This document shows, piece by piece, positions 24,890-39,400 of a stretch of 64,000 bases of DNA. Under the pieces are notes generated by a model. It did no database searches. It was not told the origin of the DNA and was given only the letters and a program-made list of their open reading frames with translations. How positions within the stretch are numbered: position 1 is the stretch's first letter; each line of letters begins with the position of its first letter. Source of the stretch: Nymphaea colorata (taxonomy: Eukaryota; Streptophyta; Magnoliopsida; Nymphaeales; Nymphaeaceae); the NCBI RefSeq assembly GCF_008831285.2, contig NC_045142.1, positions 4,907,501-4,971,500 on the forward strand. Direction: 5' to 3'. The position numbers and the translations under genes were made by a program.

Positions 24890-25600
24890 TAAAGTGAAGA
24901 TGCCACACAAAGCATTCTAAAAAGGGTAATTCAAACTTCTTAAACAACCAAACCAATAGCTCCTTTATATTGGGTTGGAAGGGTTCGAGCTTGGCTTGAC
25001 ACTTGACACAGCTCGAGCTCAGAAATGCTCAGCTCGATCATGAGTCACGCTCAATAAATTAGGCTCATGCTTGACTCAAGAATGTATTTTTGGAGCTCGA
25101 CTCAACTCAGGAAGCTCATTTGTTTGATTTTCAAACAATTAACAAAAACTTGCCGCTGACTTCATTATCACACATACATAGAACAATGAAGAGAGAAAAT
25201 GAGTAATTAATGTGTGTGAGAGAGATTGAGGTTGTCATCATTCGTTAAATGTCAAAGAAAGCAAGGGGGAAGGGGGAAAGAGAGTAATTAATGTCAGATT
25301 GAAGTGGAGATGCCACTTAAAGCATTTAAAAAAGGGCAATTTAAACCTCTTAAGCAACTGAACCAATAACTCCTTTATATTGGGTGGGAAGGGTTCGAGC
25401 TCAGCTCGACATTTGACACAACTCGACTAGATAATGTGTCAACCTGGGAAGCTCATTTATTTGATTTTCAAACAATTAACAAAAACCTGCCGCCATCTTC
25501 ATTATCACATATAGATAGACCGATGAAGAGAGAAAATGAGTAATTAATGTGTATGTGAGAGATAGAAAGGTCGTCATCAATCAAAGAGAGTGAGGAGGCA
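24890..25600 (+). repeat. Tandem repeat of about 400 bp, two copies
   Basis: The unit containing CTCCTTTATATTGGGT and GGAAGGGTTCGAGCT appears at about 24890-25230 and 25300-25600, and a third copy is at about 61130-61440. Each contains GAGCTCGAC/CTCGAGC-rich sequence typical of a plant dispersed repeat. No gene is present. Confidence 0.65.
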
Positions 25601-25860
25601 GGGGTGAGAGATTGAGTAACTGTCAGATGCCTCATGCCAAAAAGTTTATCGACTCAAACTCAAAGAACTCGAAGTTGACTCGGTTAAACTACCGAACTTT
25701 TAAAAAACTCGTACTCAGTGCGCCTATGGAAGCGGTCATTTCGAAGTTAGGCCTCGAGAGTCAACTCAGTGTTTGGCCTGCACTGTGAACATTGAAGTGG
25801 TTGAAAGAATTCCCAGATATCTAAAGAAAACCCTTGGGCAATGATTTTAGAATAAGATGA

Positions 25861-26079
25861 ATGAGCATACAGATACTGAAGGATGTCCAAATATTGCTTA
25901 GGAAAGCATGCATTGAAAATCTACAACTGATTATTGTCTGTACGGGGGAGATGATTTGGTTTGTCCAGACAAGAGAAAAACAAAAGGTCATCTCCAAATC
26001 CAGTGCCACACCAGAGTATCGGGTGATGGCAGCAACAGCTAGTGGGATCCCATGGGTCAACATTAATGGTAAAATTTGA
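25861..26079 (+). pseudogene. Ty1-copia RNase H fragment
   Basis: The frame reads EKQKVISKSSATPEYRVM then AATASGIPWV. This is the conserved RNase H segment of plant Ty1-copia polyproteins (typically K-K-Q-x-V-S-R-S-S-x-x-x-E-Y-R). Only about 40 codons are recognisable. Upstream integrase and reverse transcriptase are absent, and the frame ends soon after at a TGA. It is a retrotransposon scrap inside the repeat-rich gap downstream of copy A. Confidence 0.75.
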
Positions 26080-27029
26080 AATTTAGGTCCTGCTCCTTTG
26101 CACTGTGATTAGAAGGCAGTGGTTTTCAGAATGGCAAATTCAGTCTTTAATGACAGAACGTAACACACAATGAAATTGATTGTCATTTTATAAGAGAAAA
26201 TCCTCTAAACAAATTCCTAAACGGCCGCATATAGCTTAACATAAGGGATATCAAAATAACAATTGATTCAAGCGCTTGATCAATGGGGCTTCCATCACGT
26301 ATATGCCCCACTTGAGGGAAGTAATGACGGGATAATTGGCAAGTGTTCATGGATGATATTCTAATTTATCATGCATATCATTATCAAGCCATTGGCGATT
26401 CTCATTTCCATATTTAAAACATAGCCATGGGGGCAATTTTGTAACCCTCCTAATCTTCTTCTCAGCCTTACCATTATCCACGTATCACATTGGAAGGATT
26501 GATGAGAAATACACGAGCACATGTTGTGTGAGGTTGTTACCTTGGATGCTGGATCAAAAAGTTTTGAACCATGTTATTTCATGCTCTTTATCACTCATTT
26601 TTGTCTTTTAGATTCATTTTCACAATCCAACCTTGCCACACTTAAGTTCTTGGCTTCTTCTGCCTTCTTCTCACCTCCCCTTGGCTCGTACCCTATAACT
26701 CAACCGTGACCTTACCGACTGTAGACCTTCAGTCCACTTTTTTAAGAGTACTTCCTCATTGATTTCGCATCATCACCACCTGAATTTCCTTGCCATCAGT
26801 CATATGATGGCTCAAATCATTGCATAGGAGAGCTAAGAGCATGAACAAAAAATGAAATAAGGACCCTGCACCCAAGCTCTCAAATTCAATTTCTTTTCTA
26901 TTTTTAAAAGACATAGCCAGTTGTTGGCTTTTTCCTTTTCATGTTTTCCAAAAAAGTGATTTAAGTTCATTTCCTTAGTTTTTTGTCAAAAAACTTATTT
27001 TATAAAAGCTAGTTCTTTTTCAATTACAA
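26080..27029. other. Intergenic sequence without recognised gene
   Basis: A short frame at 26521-26709 has no recognised domain. From about 26800 onwards the sequence resembles 62300-62540, the flank downstream of copy D. Confidence 0.5.
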
Positions 27030-27723
27030 AGACTAATTTGTGTCTAGATGTTTAGTTTAAGCAACTGGCCCTTTAAGAAGACTATGCAGTGAGAATATCC
27101 AATCAAAGAATACATCAATCAAGCAAATGGAAAGTATTTTCCATTATCTTGTGAGAGCTCCTTCTAATATCCCAATCTTTAGAATTTGTTAAAATTTTCA
27201 TTCATAAATAACCTTCGTTTATTTGGTGGACTTGATTTGATGCTGAATTATAGATGAAAATCCAACCCAATTTAAAAAAATTGTTGCAACCATAGAAAGA
27301 TGATGGAAATTCAGTTATAAAAAACTAGTCTTCTCAACTAGGTGGTTGATGAGGCATGCATTGGAGAAGACCCACGCACCCAGTTCTGAGCCCTTGCCAC
27401 ATTGCTACTCTTCATCTCCTTAAAAATACTAAGCTTTAAAAATTAAAAACTTCTAGTTCTTGTATAGATCAACCATCCCTTGAAGTTTCCCACAAAAGCT
27501 TAGCTGAACATTGCATGATCCATTGTTTACCACTTAATCAAATAGTCACCCAACCAATTCAAGGTAGTCTTCTTATTTTGGATATTCTACCAGAAAGTAA
27601 AAACCTTAAGAATAAAAAACTAAGCAACTTAGCTTGGCATACATTTCAACTTTGCAAGAAATTGACTGATGTTTCAATGAAGCTTTGTCTCATCTGTTAT
27701 GATGTTGACATCAAGACAATTTT
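27030..27723. repeat. 3' flank of copy A, duplicated downstream of copy D
   Basis: Matches about 62540-63229, with shared runs such as CCTTGTGAGAGCTCCTT and ATTCTACCAGAAAGTAAAAA. This shows that the copy A/copy D duplication includes several hundred bases beyond the stop codon, probably holding the 3' UTR and polyadenylation region. Confidence 0.75.
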
Positions 27724-30245
27724 CTATCTTGCTAATGGATGTTTTGGGCGATTTGCACATACGATAGGTGTTTCAGGTGAATATGCGGAAGTAGTCATCA
27801 CTTCTGTCACTGAAACATCAAGTGCTTGGTAACCAGTCACCATCTCCATTGCCTCATTCAAGTCCTTCAGAATATTATACATGTTTGGTCGGTCAATGGA
27901 TCTGCGTGCAGTACATGCTATGGCTATATCAGCAACCTTCCACATAGAACTCATTTGCTGCTCTTTAATCCTTGGGTCAATAATGTTCTCTATGTTGCCC
28001 CTCACAATTTTTGATGTTGCCCATTCAACAATATGAAAATGCTGCTCAGGATGGCTAAATATGGCTCCCTGACCAGACATGAGCTCAAAAAGAACCACAC
28101 CAAAGCTATAAACATCACTTTTTTTGGTGAGAATGCTTATTTCTGAGTATCTGCAAAACATAAATATATAGCAACATTTTGTTTAGAGTTAATTTATATG
28201 AAGTTATCATAGCTTGATTTCATAGTGGATCTACAAGCTGTTACGATTGAAGGTTTGCCAAAATTTTGGAAGGCTTTATCATTATTGTGGGTGAAAAGAG
28301 CTCTCTTCTTAGCCATCTTGTCTTCTTTATGATATTCTAAATTGGTGTTCTTCTTCTTCTTTTGTTATTTTCTTGAATGTAATAAGATGTATTTTCCTAC
28401 TTCTAGTTATTCTCTAACATTGAGTTGAACAATTGTAGTCTTATAAAAGACAAGTAGCTACAATATATGAAAGTAGAACAGATGCAGCCTAGGGCTTTAT
28501 AGCATAATGTTCATTTGCTATTAGATTCATTAAATCCAATGAATGCAATAGTTTACAATTTCTTGACTCTTATCCATTAGAATGATTTGGTGACTAATTG
28601 AACATGTGACCATATGCCAAAACAAGCATAGCCAAAAACTGCTCTTCCTAGTTTCTAATACATAATACATACATATTACCTTAAGCATAGTTTGAATAAT
28701 TTTCATATTTTAGCTTCAATTTTCTTCACAACCAAATCATATTCATGTTGTTGGCTTGGACTTGAGCCAAGTCTAATACAGCCAACATTTCACATTTTCT
28801 CTGGCTACAAGAAGTACTAATGTGTGAATCAGCCATGACATATGGTAAGCCACAAAAATATTGAAATATTTATCAAAGAAGGTCAATTAACTTAAAAGAA
28901 CAACACATACTCAGGATCAATATATCCAGGTGTGCCAACAATCATTGTTGATATTTGAGTCCTCTCAACAGCCTTCGAAATTCCAAAATCTGCTACTTTG
29001 GCTTCTAGTCGTTCATTTAGAAGAATGTTTGTGCTTTTTATATCTCTGTGGATAATGGCAGGTTGGCAACCTGAGTGTAGATAATCCAAACCTGTATTTT
29101 CGGCTCAACTTATCAGCCTTCACAAATGAACATTAAAGATGATGAAGTTGTACAGACTAAATGGTAGGGGTTTGCATACCCATTGCAACATCCAAAGCAA
29201 TTTGCAACCGTCTCTTCCATGTTAAAGGTTCTGCTGCTGTTCTTTTTCCTACATGTAATGAAAACAATCTCCTAGTAATTGATTTTCTGATTTATTACTA
29301 GGATGACATAAACCAATATTGGCCCTTGAAGTAATTCGTGATGACAACAAAAATGTCTAACAATTATTAGTATGCATGTCAATTTCTTCAGAGATTGTAA
29401 TTGGCTCTTGAAGTAATTCATTCTGACAACAAAAATGTCTAACAACACATACTAATAAAAGCTTTTGTCAAGGCTAGACAAATGACTTCAGAATTTTGGC
29501 TATGCTTGGAAGTGTGAAACATTTTGGACGATGCTACAAACTGCCTAACTTCTTAACTGATTGTCATTATGTTATGTGTGTGACTTTAGATTACAATATC
29601 AAATAATCAGATGCTATGAAATGCTAACGAAGAGTTGAAGGCAAAATCCTTTATGACCATTTATAGTAATCATCTAGTGGGTTATACATGTTCTTGGTTC
29701 TTTGCAACTCCTCCCATGACCTAATTGCCATATTGTTTTTGTGGTTTATTGAGTATAATGCTGCTAAATTCATGACACTATAAAAATGAAATTTGTCTAA
29801 GTTTATACCTGATAAGATGTCTCTTAAGCTTCCATTATGCATGTACTCATAAAGGACAATCATATTTGTGCCTTCATCACAAAATCCAACAAATGAGACA
29901 AGGTTTTTGTGATGCACTGTCATTAGTAACTTGACCTACAATGTTGGGCATGGAAAAAACTTGAGTTCCTTCATAAAATTATAAAACGTGCAGAAATAAT
30001 CAAACAATAAACATAATCTATTCTAACCTCTACGACAAATTCTTTAGATCCTCGTTGTTGAAAATCCTTCAATACCTTGACTGCAACTTCATTGCTATTT
30101 TTAAGGCGTCCATAATAAACAGAACCAGATCCTCCATTGCCAATAAGGATTTCAAAGTTTCTTGTGATCTTTACAATCTCTTCATAGGTGAATGCATGGT
30201 TTGGCCCCAACTGAATGGAACCAGCTGGTTGCTTCACCTGGTTCT
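27724..30245 (-). CDS. Copy A exons 9-13: RD-type protein kinase
   Basis: Exons 9-13 encode the cytoplasmic kinase. Exon 9 has the Gly loop [12 protein letters not shown] (residues 575-586) and the ATP-binding Lys in VAVKVL (K597). Exon 10 has [16 protein letters not shown]. Exon 12 has [11 protein letters not shown] (HRD 693-695), VADFGIS (DFG 713-715) and GTPGYIDPE. Exon 13 has [17 protein letters not shown] and the C-lobe Arg in [11 protein letters not shown]. The Arg before the catalytic Asp makes it an RD kinase, so it should be active. The Gly loop has Ser (GGSG) where most relatives have Phe (GGFG), a mild oddity. Confidence 0.92.
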
Positions 30246-31749
30246 CTACAATTTCACATGACAATTTCTTAGGCAATTAAGCTTGTACTTTGTGTCTTCA
30301 AAGTGGCTATGTGTCACAAATCTATTTCATGATTCATTGCTTTAACAATTTTAGAGCCATTCAATTTCATGAAGAATTGCAATGCGGAGAGTAGATTTTG
30401 AGTGCCGGTAAGTTTGGGAGAAAATACACTTCCTTTCATCATCGTTGTCACTATAAGTATACAATAGCTTTTTTGTTCTTTCTTAACAACTTGAAAGTGT
30501 AATCAAACCAGTATTCTAATAGGACAGCAGTAAAACACCTTGACTACACCTCCCAACCCTAGGAGACACACCTAGAACCACCTTATATAAGTAGTTGTTG
30601 CCCATGGGAATTAAACCATGCTATTTGCTTTACAGTAATTGCCTGCTCCCATTATGCGAACCCCCTTTGGCTTTAAGTGCGCAACAATTCCTTAAATACT
30701 TCAATCACCTCTTTTCTTCTTTCATAGCAGTAGTTATAGAAAACACAACTTCTAGCTTATTGATGCTAATTGTGCTGCAAACATGAGGAGGTGCCATAGT
30801 GAAGAGGAAGATCACTACTCAAATTTATAAAGTTGCTACGAATACAATGAAAAAATGAGAGAAGAAAAATTATACCAGGCAATGAACAATCAAGCACAAT
30901 AGCAACAATCATACAGGGAAAGGATAAAGCAAAAGCATTAGGGTTTAATTTCCAAGTCAAGGCATCACTCTTCTTAGATAAACAACTATTTATAAACAAA
31001 AGAATAAAGAAATAAGCTGAAATTTTAAATAGGTTCTCATGTCTAGATATCCAATGTGTCCACTTACAACTCATCACCTTAATTAGTTTCAAGACCTGCA
31101 AGAGGATTGGTCCATGATCTCCCACAAACAAACATAGAAAAAGTGGATTTGCTCTATATTAGGAGGCAATAGAGCATGCTTAACTGATCAGTTTGAAGTG
31201 GCCTCTTTTTGTAGGAATGATGTTCAAGCTCACTTCTGTGCAATGTGACTTGTTGAAGGCAGATATTATCAAGTATGGAAAAATATTGCATCCAGGAAAT
31301 TAGCAACATCAAAATGAGTACACAAGGATACAAAAAGTACATTCTCGGGAAAGACTTTTAGTAGCAAGAAGTATTGGTTGCAGAGCAAGAAAGTTTTCTT
31401 CGGCCTTCCATAGGGAGGTGCCCTAGCCAATATGCTAGAAGGAGCTGGGAAGCTACTGCAGTCACCTATTAGCAATCAATTTAACTGGAGCCTATTGAGG
31501 CACATTTTGAAATAAAATGACTTACCTACATTGTCCTCGAACACTGATGGCCTAGGATGTTGGCTTCGAAGGCGTGCATAGATAACACAACCAACTAGCA
31601 ATAGAAATAAGATAACTGAGCCAACTGATACTCCAACAATGATCGGCTTCATATTTCTTTCGCCATGTCCCGGGGGTGGACTTGGATTGTCGTCACTGAT
31701 GTTGTTTCCCTTTGTACTAAGAAGTAGAGACAAGTAAAGATATTTAAAA

Positions 31750-31798
<49 letters not shown>

Positions 31799-34700
31799 AT
31801 GCCATTACCCAATTATAGATATCATGCTTTGGTTTGGTATGATATGACTGAAATACCATCACCCGATTACAGTTATCATATCTTTAGTTTGCCTGTTGAT
31901 GGATTAAAGAAGTTATCCAGGCACCCTATGGTTGCCCCTCTCTCTTGGTCTCTCTCATACACAAAAATATGGTCACGATGCTGCATTGTCTTCTCCAAAA
32001 AAAAAATATCACTTACTTTATTCTAAGTTTCTTGTTGCCAGCTAGTGATGTGGGTAGAGGTCCAGTGAAATTATTTTCTGCCAGGTTCCTGCATGCAAAA
32101 ACCAATGGACAGCTTGTCACAATAATGGCTAATGATGATTAAACCAAACAGCTTGTAGATTCAAACTGTATGATTTCCCTCAGAGTGGGGGAACAGAAGA
32201 TTCAGCACACTGAAATTTCTATATAACAAACTGAAGAACACACATCCGGTCCTAATACAGGACTCATTTGAGTGGCTTCAATCAACTGGCGTTTCAGCTA
32301 TCCCAGTTCATTTAATTAGTTGAAAAGGCAGCATAACACACAGATTGCCAATACTATATTTGACAAGCAATTACACATAATAAGCTGAGGTTTCCAGCTT
32401 CATCTCACAAGTTATGATTTAGCGTGTAGGTTTAAATGAGTGGGATTAGGATTATAAAAACAAGAAGCTCTGGAACAAACTGACAAAAAATAACATAAAT
32501 TAGTTATCAAATTATATAACAACAGATACTGTAGTGCTAAAATTATACAAAAATATACATTAATGAGCCTCACGTCTCTTTAATAGTTCACTCCACTTGG
32601 AGCTTTAATGGAACAACCAATTACTACTTCATGCTCAACTTACTTGTCCGGCTAAGCAGGTTATGTTTAGCCCAGTAGCTTACATCACCATGCTGGAATG
32701 AGTTTGTTACTATTCAAACCCATTTGAGGTATAATGAGCTACAAATATCCCTTTTTAGGTCTACCAGTAAGTATATAGGAATAACGTTTTCACTTCTTTT
32801 GGAGGTTATAGGCCTCCCTTCCCTGTGAAACCTGCCGATTACATATGTTTCATCAGCTCTCCCTTGATCTTGCAGCCATCAACTCTCGAGTTCTAGATAT
32901 AACATATCCAAGAAGATGACACTTGCAGTGCCCAAGGATTAACGTTGACATAAATGGGAGTTACAAAGTAGGTATTTACAGATGCTTCCCTAAATAACAT
33001 CCGGTATTAATTGTTTTAGTTAGCCTTTAACAAGATCGAATTATGTATTTTAATCCTGTCAACATTTTCAGTGTATTCTTTACCATTGGGGGAGGGAGGT
33101 TTAGGAATGTCAACGTTTCGATTTGCTCTTTACCATACCTTATTAAAGGTATTGGATAAATAATATTTATTTACAACTGAATCTAAATTCCAATTCAAAT
33201 CCATTTGGATATTTATTTAAAACTGTATCTAAATCTGAACTCGAGTATGTCATTTCTTAAATCCAAATCCAATCCAATTTCTTAATCTGATGTTAAAACT
33301 TTTTTCATATCTGACTTTTTCTGAACCAATTGATAGGATATCCAGTCTGAAAGTTCCCATCCAATATTGACATCACCAGTAGGGCTCCACTAGAATTAAA
33401 AGAAAGCACACAGGACAGCTTGAGATCAAACATTCAATAACTGGAGCTAGCCTTCTGTACCAAAAACTTTTTGGACTTGAACTAATGGGGAAAAACAAAT
33501 TACTATCAGCTGAACTAGCTTTCGCAGTTTATTGAAGCTTTTTTTTTTTCTTATGTAAACTCACAGTTCTTTCAACGAAGGAAATCTCCCTAAGAACTCT
33601 GGGATCTGACCGTTCAAGCTGTTGTTACTCAGATCACTGCAAAATAAGATGGTGTTCAGTGAAACTACATGTATATGATTAAGCAAGTGGAAACCGAAGC
33701 ATGACGGTGTTTTACAGATTTACTCACATTATCTCCAGCGCAGACAGGCCGCTGAAGTCTGGAAGGGCGCCGTTCAAGCCTGACCCGCTAAGGTGCCTTA
33801 AAAGGTAAAAGAGAAGGGAAACATAGTCAAAAGTGTCTTACGATCAAAGTATTAATCTTGCCGTGAGAAGGAAAAAGTTTTTGTTCCGCTGAATCTAAAC
33901 AACATAATTTGTGTGTTTTAACCGGCCGGGCATAATATGGCAAAGTTTAAAAACTCGGCAAGTTTTATAAAAAGGTAAAAAAAAAAAAAAAATCCTAACG
34001 ACAAAATGTGAAAAGAATGCCAAATGAACATGGAAATTGCATTTCTTCGGTGTTTTTGACATTTTTTTTCACATTGGCGTCTTTAATTTTCAAAAAGAGG
34101 GTTTTTAGCTGAGCTATTTTGTATAAAACAGGTACTTTTTCAAAAAGGACGGATTTTCTGTAACAATAAATCTAAATTATTAACCAACATATTCATCTAT
34201 TCTCTTGCTTTAAACTCAAGATCAGAATATAACGGATAAGGTGTTCCATAAGAACAACATTGGGGTTTTGACTTTTCTTTACACACGTTCCAAGAGAAAC
34301 ATGCTTGGCTCTGAATATTATAGAAATTATGGATGCTGCACATAAATTTAACGATGAAATGTTCAACATAATCTCGACATGTTTTTTTTTCATCGTGGGC
34401 AAACTCGCATGGCCGATTCGAAAATTGCCCAACTCACTGGCCACAAGTCAAGCTTTGTCTTGACTCGCCCTTGACTTGCTCGACTCGGCTTGACTAGCCC
34501 CTGGCTCGGTCTGACTCGGCCTTGACCAACCCTTGATGCGCCCTAAGTCACCCATTTCAGCAGCAGTAATTTACATTATTGTTGTTTGAATACTCGACTG
34601 AGTCGACGAGTCAACTCAATGACTCACCGGTTATCTGCCAATCAGAGTTTGAGTCAAAAGTTTGACAACTATGGTTTTCTTAATGTGGTGCTTTCCAACT

Positions 34701-36359
34701 TGTGTTTTGGAACAAAACATATGTTCTTCTTATTTGAATGTTCTGCGAGGAAACTCACAGATTTGTGTCCTACTCACAGTTCTGTAATGCGTGGTAGATC
34801 GTCAGTATTGCAGTTGAGCCAATCCCAAGTGGAACCTGCGGGAAGGCATGGATCACCTGCCCATGACTGGAGGTGTTGATATTGACCCTGTAACACCTGC
34901 AACGTGTTCACTGCGTACAATTGTCACAAAAACATTTTGCTCAAATTAATTTCTTGTGAATGGAAATGGTGAAAATTGTAAACGATTGTGAAAAAAAAAA
35001 GAGAAAACATTCTGTACTTTAGCATTTTCACCACAATTTCAGAAACGATAACTGATTAATTGTTTTGTGTTTCCCCTACTTTAAAAGGAAAAAGAAACCT
35101 TATATATGTTACCTCTTCCTCTCGTTTTTAACAAGAGGCATTAGTCCAGACAATAAAATGACATTATCTGTCTTTTACTGAGTCCTGAGGCCAATGGATG
35201 CCACAGCCTATCGAACTACATGGACGTGCTCAAAATGTTTAAAACAATGGCGCTGGAAAAAATTGCAAAAGTTTATGAATAGAGCAGATTGAACAAAATA
35301 AGTTAACTTAATACGTTTGAATGTTGATGGATTGATCAATAAAAGGACTGTAAAGTTGTCTACTTAATTTGATTGATCATTGATAATTAGATTTGACACA
35401 GATAGGGTGTTTTTGGATGACATCCCAAAACTCATTTTTGGAGTAAAAAATTAATATGCTTCATGACCATTTGGATGACACAAAAAAATGAGTACGTTTT
35501 CTGGCCAAAAATAAAAATCGAAAGGGAGTGAATAACCTGGCAACCCCTAGGTTGCTCACGGAAAAAAAAAAAAAAAGTGATTTGCTTCTATTGTCCAAAC
35601 CCACAAACCAGTTTTTCTGAAAAACAGACTAGAGAACAAATCTTTAAAAAAAAATTGGTTTCATAAAACCACATGACATCTAGATGAAGCAAATCAAATT
35701 GTCCACTAAGCGATTGATGATGAATCTATAAAAACACTACTTATATAAGGGATAGAGAAAGAGACCATCACTTCTGCTAGTTCCGTCAGCAAGGCCTGTC
35801 TTGAGTTTGAAAAGCTCCATGGCGTTGAGGATGGGAGGAAGCGATGCATCTAGTGTGTTGACCAAGGAAATGACGGATCCAGCAGTCAGATTACGACCAT
35901 GGTTGTAGTCGGTTACATATGACCAGTAAGGAGGGATGATTGGATCGTTGTTCCGCTTGATGCCATCAACCAGGAAATCGAATGACCTGCTTTTTTTTTG
36001 AGAAGCAGCCTGTGACACTTCCGAGAAGTAGAAAATGTAGTAATAGGCAGCATTATCCAGGGAAATGTCGGAAGAGGGGGTGACGATGAGAGTCGTCGCA
36101 TTGCTCGATGCTGGTGTTATTGCATGGACCAACGCCTTTCCCGGTATGTCTCTCGAGTTCTGGATGGAGCTCGTATTATCTCCAATTGTCACACTAATTG
36201 TGCCATCGATTGCACCTGGATGCCAGTAACGATCATAAGGGTCATCCGGATACCTGCCCATTGATCACAATTGAAGGTCAAAGCTCTTCAAACAAGTTAT
36301 AACTAAATAACACCTCGTTAGTCCGAACGCCCTCTAAGTCTAAGAAGAACAATGCCAGT

Positions 36360-36410
<51 letters not shown>

Positions 36411-39400
36411 CTGGGTCTGGGCCGAAAAATCTCAGCCCGAGCCCAGTGGGCTAGGTCCGGGTCGGTTTGGGCGCAGTTCGATCCGGCCTATTAATATTTA
36501 AAAAATAGCTTTTTTATTTTTTTGTAATTTAATAATATATAATTTATTATTAAAAAATATATTTCATATTAAAAAAAATTTTATAATTAAATAAAACATT
36601 TTTTTATTAAAACCGGGCCGACCCGGACCCAGTTTTACTACCCTTCATACAGAGAGGAGTTGAGAAAACGAGAAGGGGAGACAGGGAGAGAGAAAAAGGG
36701 AAAACGAGTGAGAAGAGGCGAGGGAGGAAGGGAGAGGGAGAGATAGAAGGAAGAGAAAAACGGTGGGAAAAGTATGTTTATCCAAATTTCAATTTTGGTT
36801 CAAATAGATGTAAAATTTCTTATGATATTTGAAGTTTGAATATTTGTTTGAGAATTTCTGATGGAGACATCTGATTCTTGTCAATCTTAGCATGTGATGT
36901 ATGATGGCAATGATATTTCATGTGCATGGGATACAGGTTGAGTTTTTGAGGGCTGTTTTTCTAAATCAGGGTATGGATGGTTAATAATGAAGTATTGAGT
37001 ACAAAATCACAGCAAAAGAGAACAGTCTTAGTTATGGAATTTATCAGTTAGGAATGCTGCTGTATAGGTTCTTGTTGGGTCCTAACTAAAGTTAATTTGA
37101 TAATAAGAAAGGGGTTTTCTTAATAGTGTATGTGTTGTTTCCGTTTGGGGGGCATACTTGATGGGAGTTGAGCTGACTTGACTCAGAAAACTCGAATTCG
37201 AGCTTAGCTTGAACTTGAGTAGAGCTTGATACAGCATGGAGCTCGAGATCTACTCGATCATACAGCATCGAACTGATTCGCTTAACCCATTTAAATCGTT
37301 TTTGTTAAGCTTGTCTCGTGTTTTTTAACTCAATTAACTTTTTTAGTAGCTATTCCTTTAGCTATTCTATCCTTACATTTCAGTATTCATTATATAGTCG
37401 AGCTTAACCGGATCATACGTTTGAACTTGAGCTCGATCCTTTAATAAATGAGTGAAGTTCGAGTCAAATTTTGACGAGCAAGTTCCATAGGAGCTGGCTT
37501 GACCCATTGGTTGTTTAATCTGCCCTATCATTGTAAATAATAAGGTATTCTTTTGCTGTTTCGTCAATATACAAAGCCACGCCAGCCTATTTTCGTTAAA
37601 GGCACATAGGATTCTAAAAAATACCCTTTAATGAAAGGGAAAAGGCTTCACCGAAGAAGTTTAACCCTTAGGGGTTCGTTTGATTGTCATGTGAAATTTA
37701 ACGTGGTAAATTTATCATGGTAAATTTTTCTGGAAAAATTTACAGAATGAAATTTCTCCCTCTTTCAATTTGAAGCCTTGTTAGATGCACATGAAGAATT
37801 TAACGTGGTAAATTTAACCCTGTTTAATGGACATAAAAAATTTAGCGTGGTAAATTTAACAATGTTTGATGCATATGAAGAATTTAACATGGTAAGTGTT
37901 TTTTTTTTTTTTTGTATTCTCATCCCCAAATTTGACGTGGGAAGAAATTGAAAGATGATCTTCCAAAACAACAATATATTGAGGGTGTATACCATACCAA
38001 GGCTAAAGGCTTGAATAAAAAATAAGAAGGAACGCAATTTTAATGTTCATAAGCATAACATAGACAAAACATAACATATGATCAAGACTTCACAAGAAAC
38101 TTGTGTTTTCTTGAAGCTTGACGACAAATCAGCTCTATTGGACAAGAATTTCACCATTGGCATTCCAAACAACAAATCAATTATTTTAAGGCTAGAAAAA
38201 GAACATGATAAGAAGTAAATGCATATGTTTTGCAGCTATATCCTGCTTCTCACATAATACCAGTTCTGGTTTAAGAGTGGATACACCACGAAACACCTCC
38301 ATGCTTTCAAATATACCTCCAAGCTTTCAAAGCTATGCTTGCAGGAAACATGATAAGTAAATGTATTTGTTTTGCAACTAAGTTTGTTCCAGAGCGTCTG
38401 TACAGATTATGTTGTTTGCTCCTGTATTAGTAGCTCCATTTATCTAATTAATGTGCTGTTTTTCATGTGTAATATTTCTGGTTCTGCTGAAGTCTGATTT
38501 GGAGCAAAAATTTACAGCGAAAGCTTCTGTATGTGTTTAAACTTGCAAAAGTTAAACGCCTTATTTGGCTGCATAGTTCTTTGATTTGGTTTGTATTCTG
38601 TATTTCGATGGAGATTCCTGCTCATGTCCTCTTGTCTCTTTTTTTTTTGTGATTGTTCTCAATAAGTAAACTGCATGCAGATTGATTACTTCCAAAACCC
38701 CCAAATTGGAACTCCAAAATGCAAATCCCCACGAAAGAACCCATCGAGATGAGGCTTAAAGAGGAGAAGAAAAGAAAACCTGTCTGCACCTTTGATTGGT
38801 GAGGAAACGTCAATGGAGTCGGGAGAATCACAACCAGGTGGAATACTCGAAGCAGGAAACAAGTCTTTTTCCAGTGATATTTGGGCGGGAGGAAGAAACA
38901 GATGAACACAAAAAATTTTGAAGTGGGGATGACCAGAAGCCTATTAAAGTCTGTAAGGCGAGTTGCAGAGGGAAGGAAGAACAGGGAATCAGGTGGTATC
39001 ACGAGGCATGGAAAATTTTGTGCTTCCGGAAGCGCTCCAGTAGGCAGCGGTGATGATCGATGTGGCCATTCTAGGAAGCCACCCATTCCAAAATTTTTCA
39101 GCTTGGAGAGATGGAGAGGGGAAGAGGCGACGAAGGGGAAAGAGCCAACGAGAGAGGAGGGGAAGGAGAGAGCAAGAGAAGAGAAGCTCTGAGAGAGGAG
39201 GGGAAGCACTGAGCAAGAGAGGAGAGGGGAAGAGGCGATGAAGGGGAAAGAGGCTGCGAGAGAACAGGGGAAGGAGAGAGCTAGAGAAATGAGCTTCGAA
39301 AGAAAAATGTCGAGCTCGGACTTTTGAGCGGGTGAAATTTGACCCGCTCACTTTATCGTAAACGGAGTGAAATTTCGGACTTTTGAGCGGGTGAAATTTG

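Noticed and set aside
26343-26390. Codons reading VFMDDILIYH, like the reverse-transcriptase active site of Gypsy elements
   Set aside because: Only about nine residues match and neither side continues the RT domain; too short to call, though it may be a scrap.
38622-39351. Open frames of 195 and 120 codons rich in Ser, Phe, Leu and Pro
   Set aside because: They are the complement of a purine-rich tract inside a transposon; low-complexity composition explains the openness.
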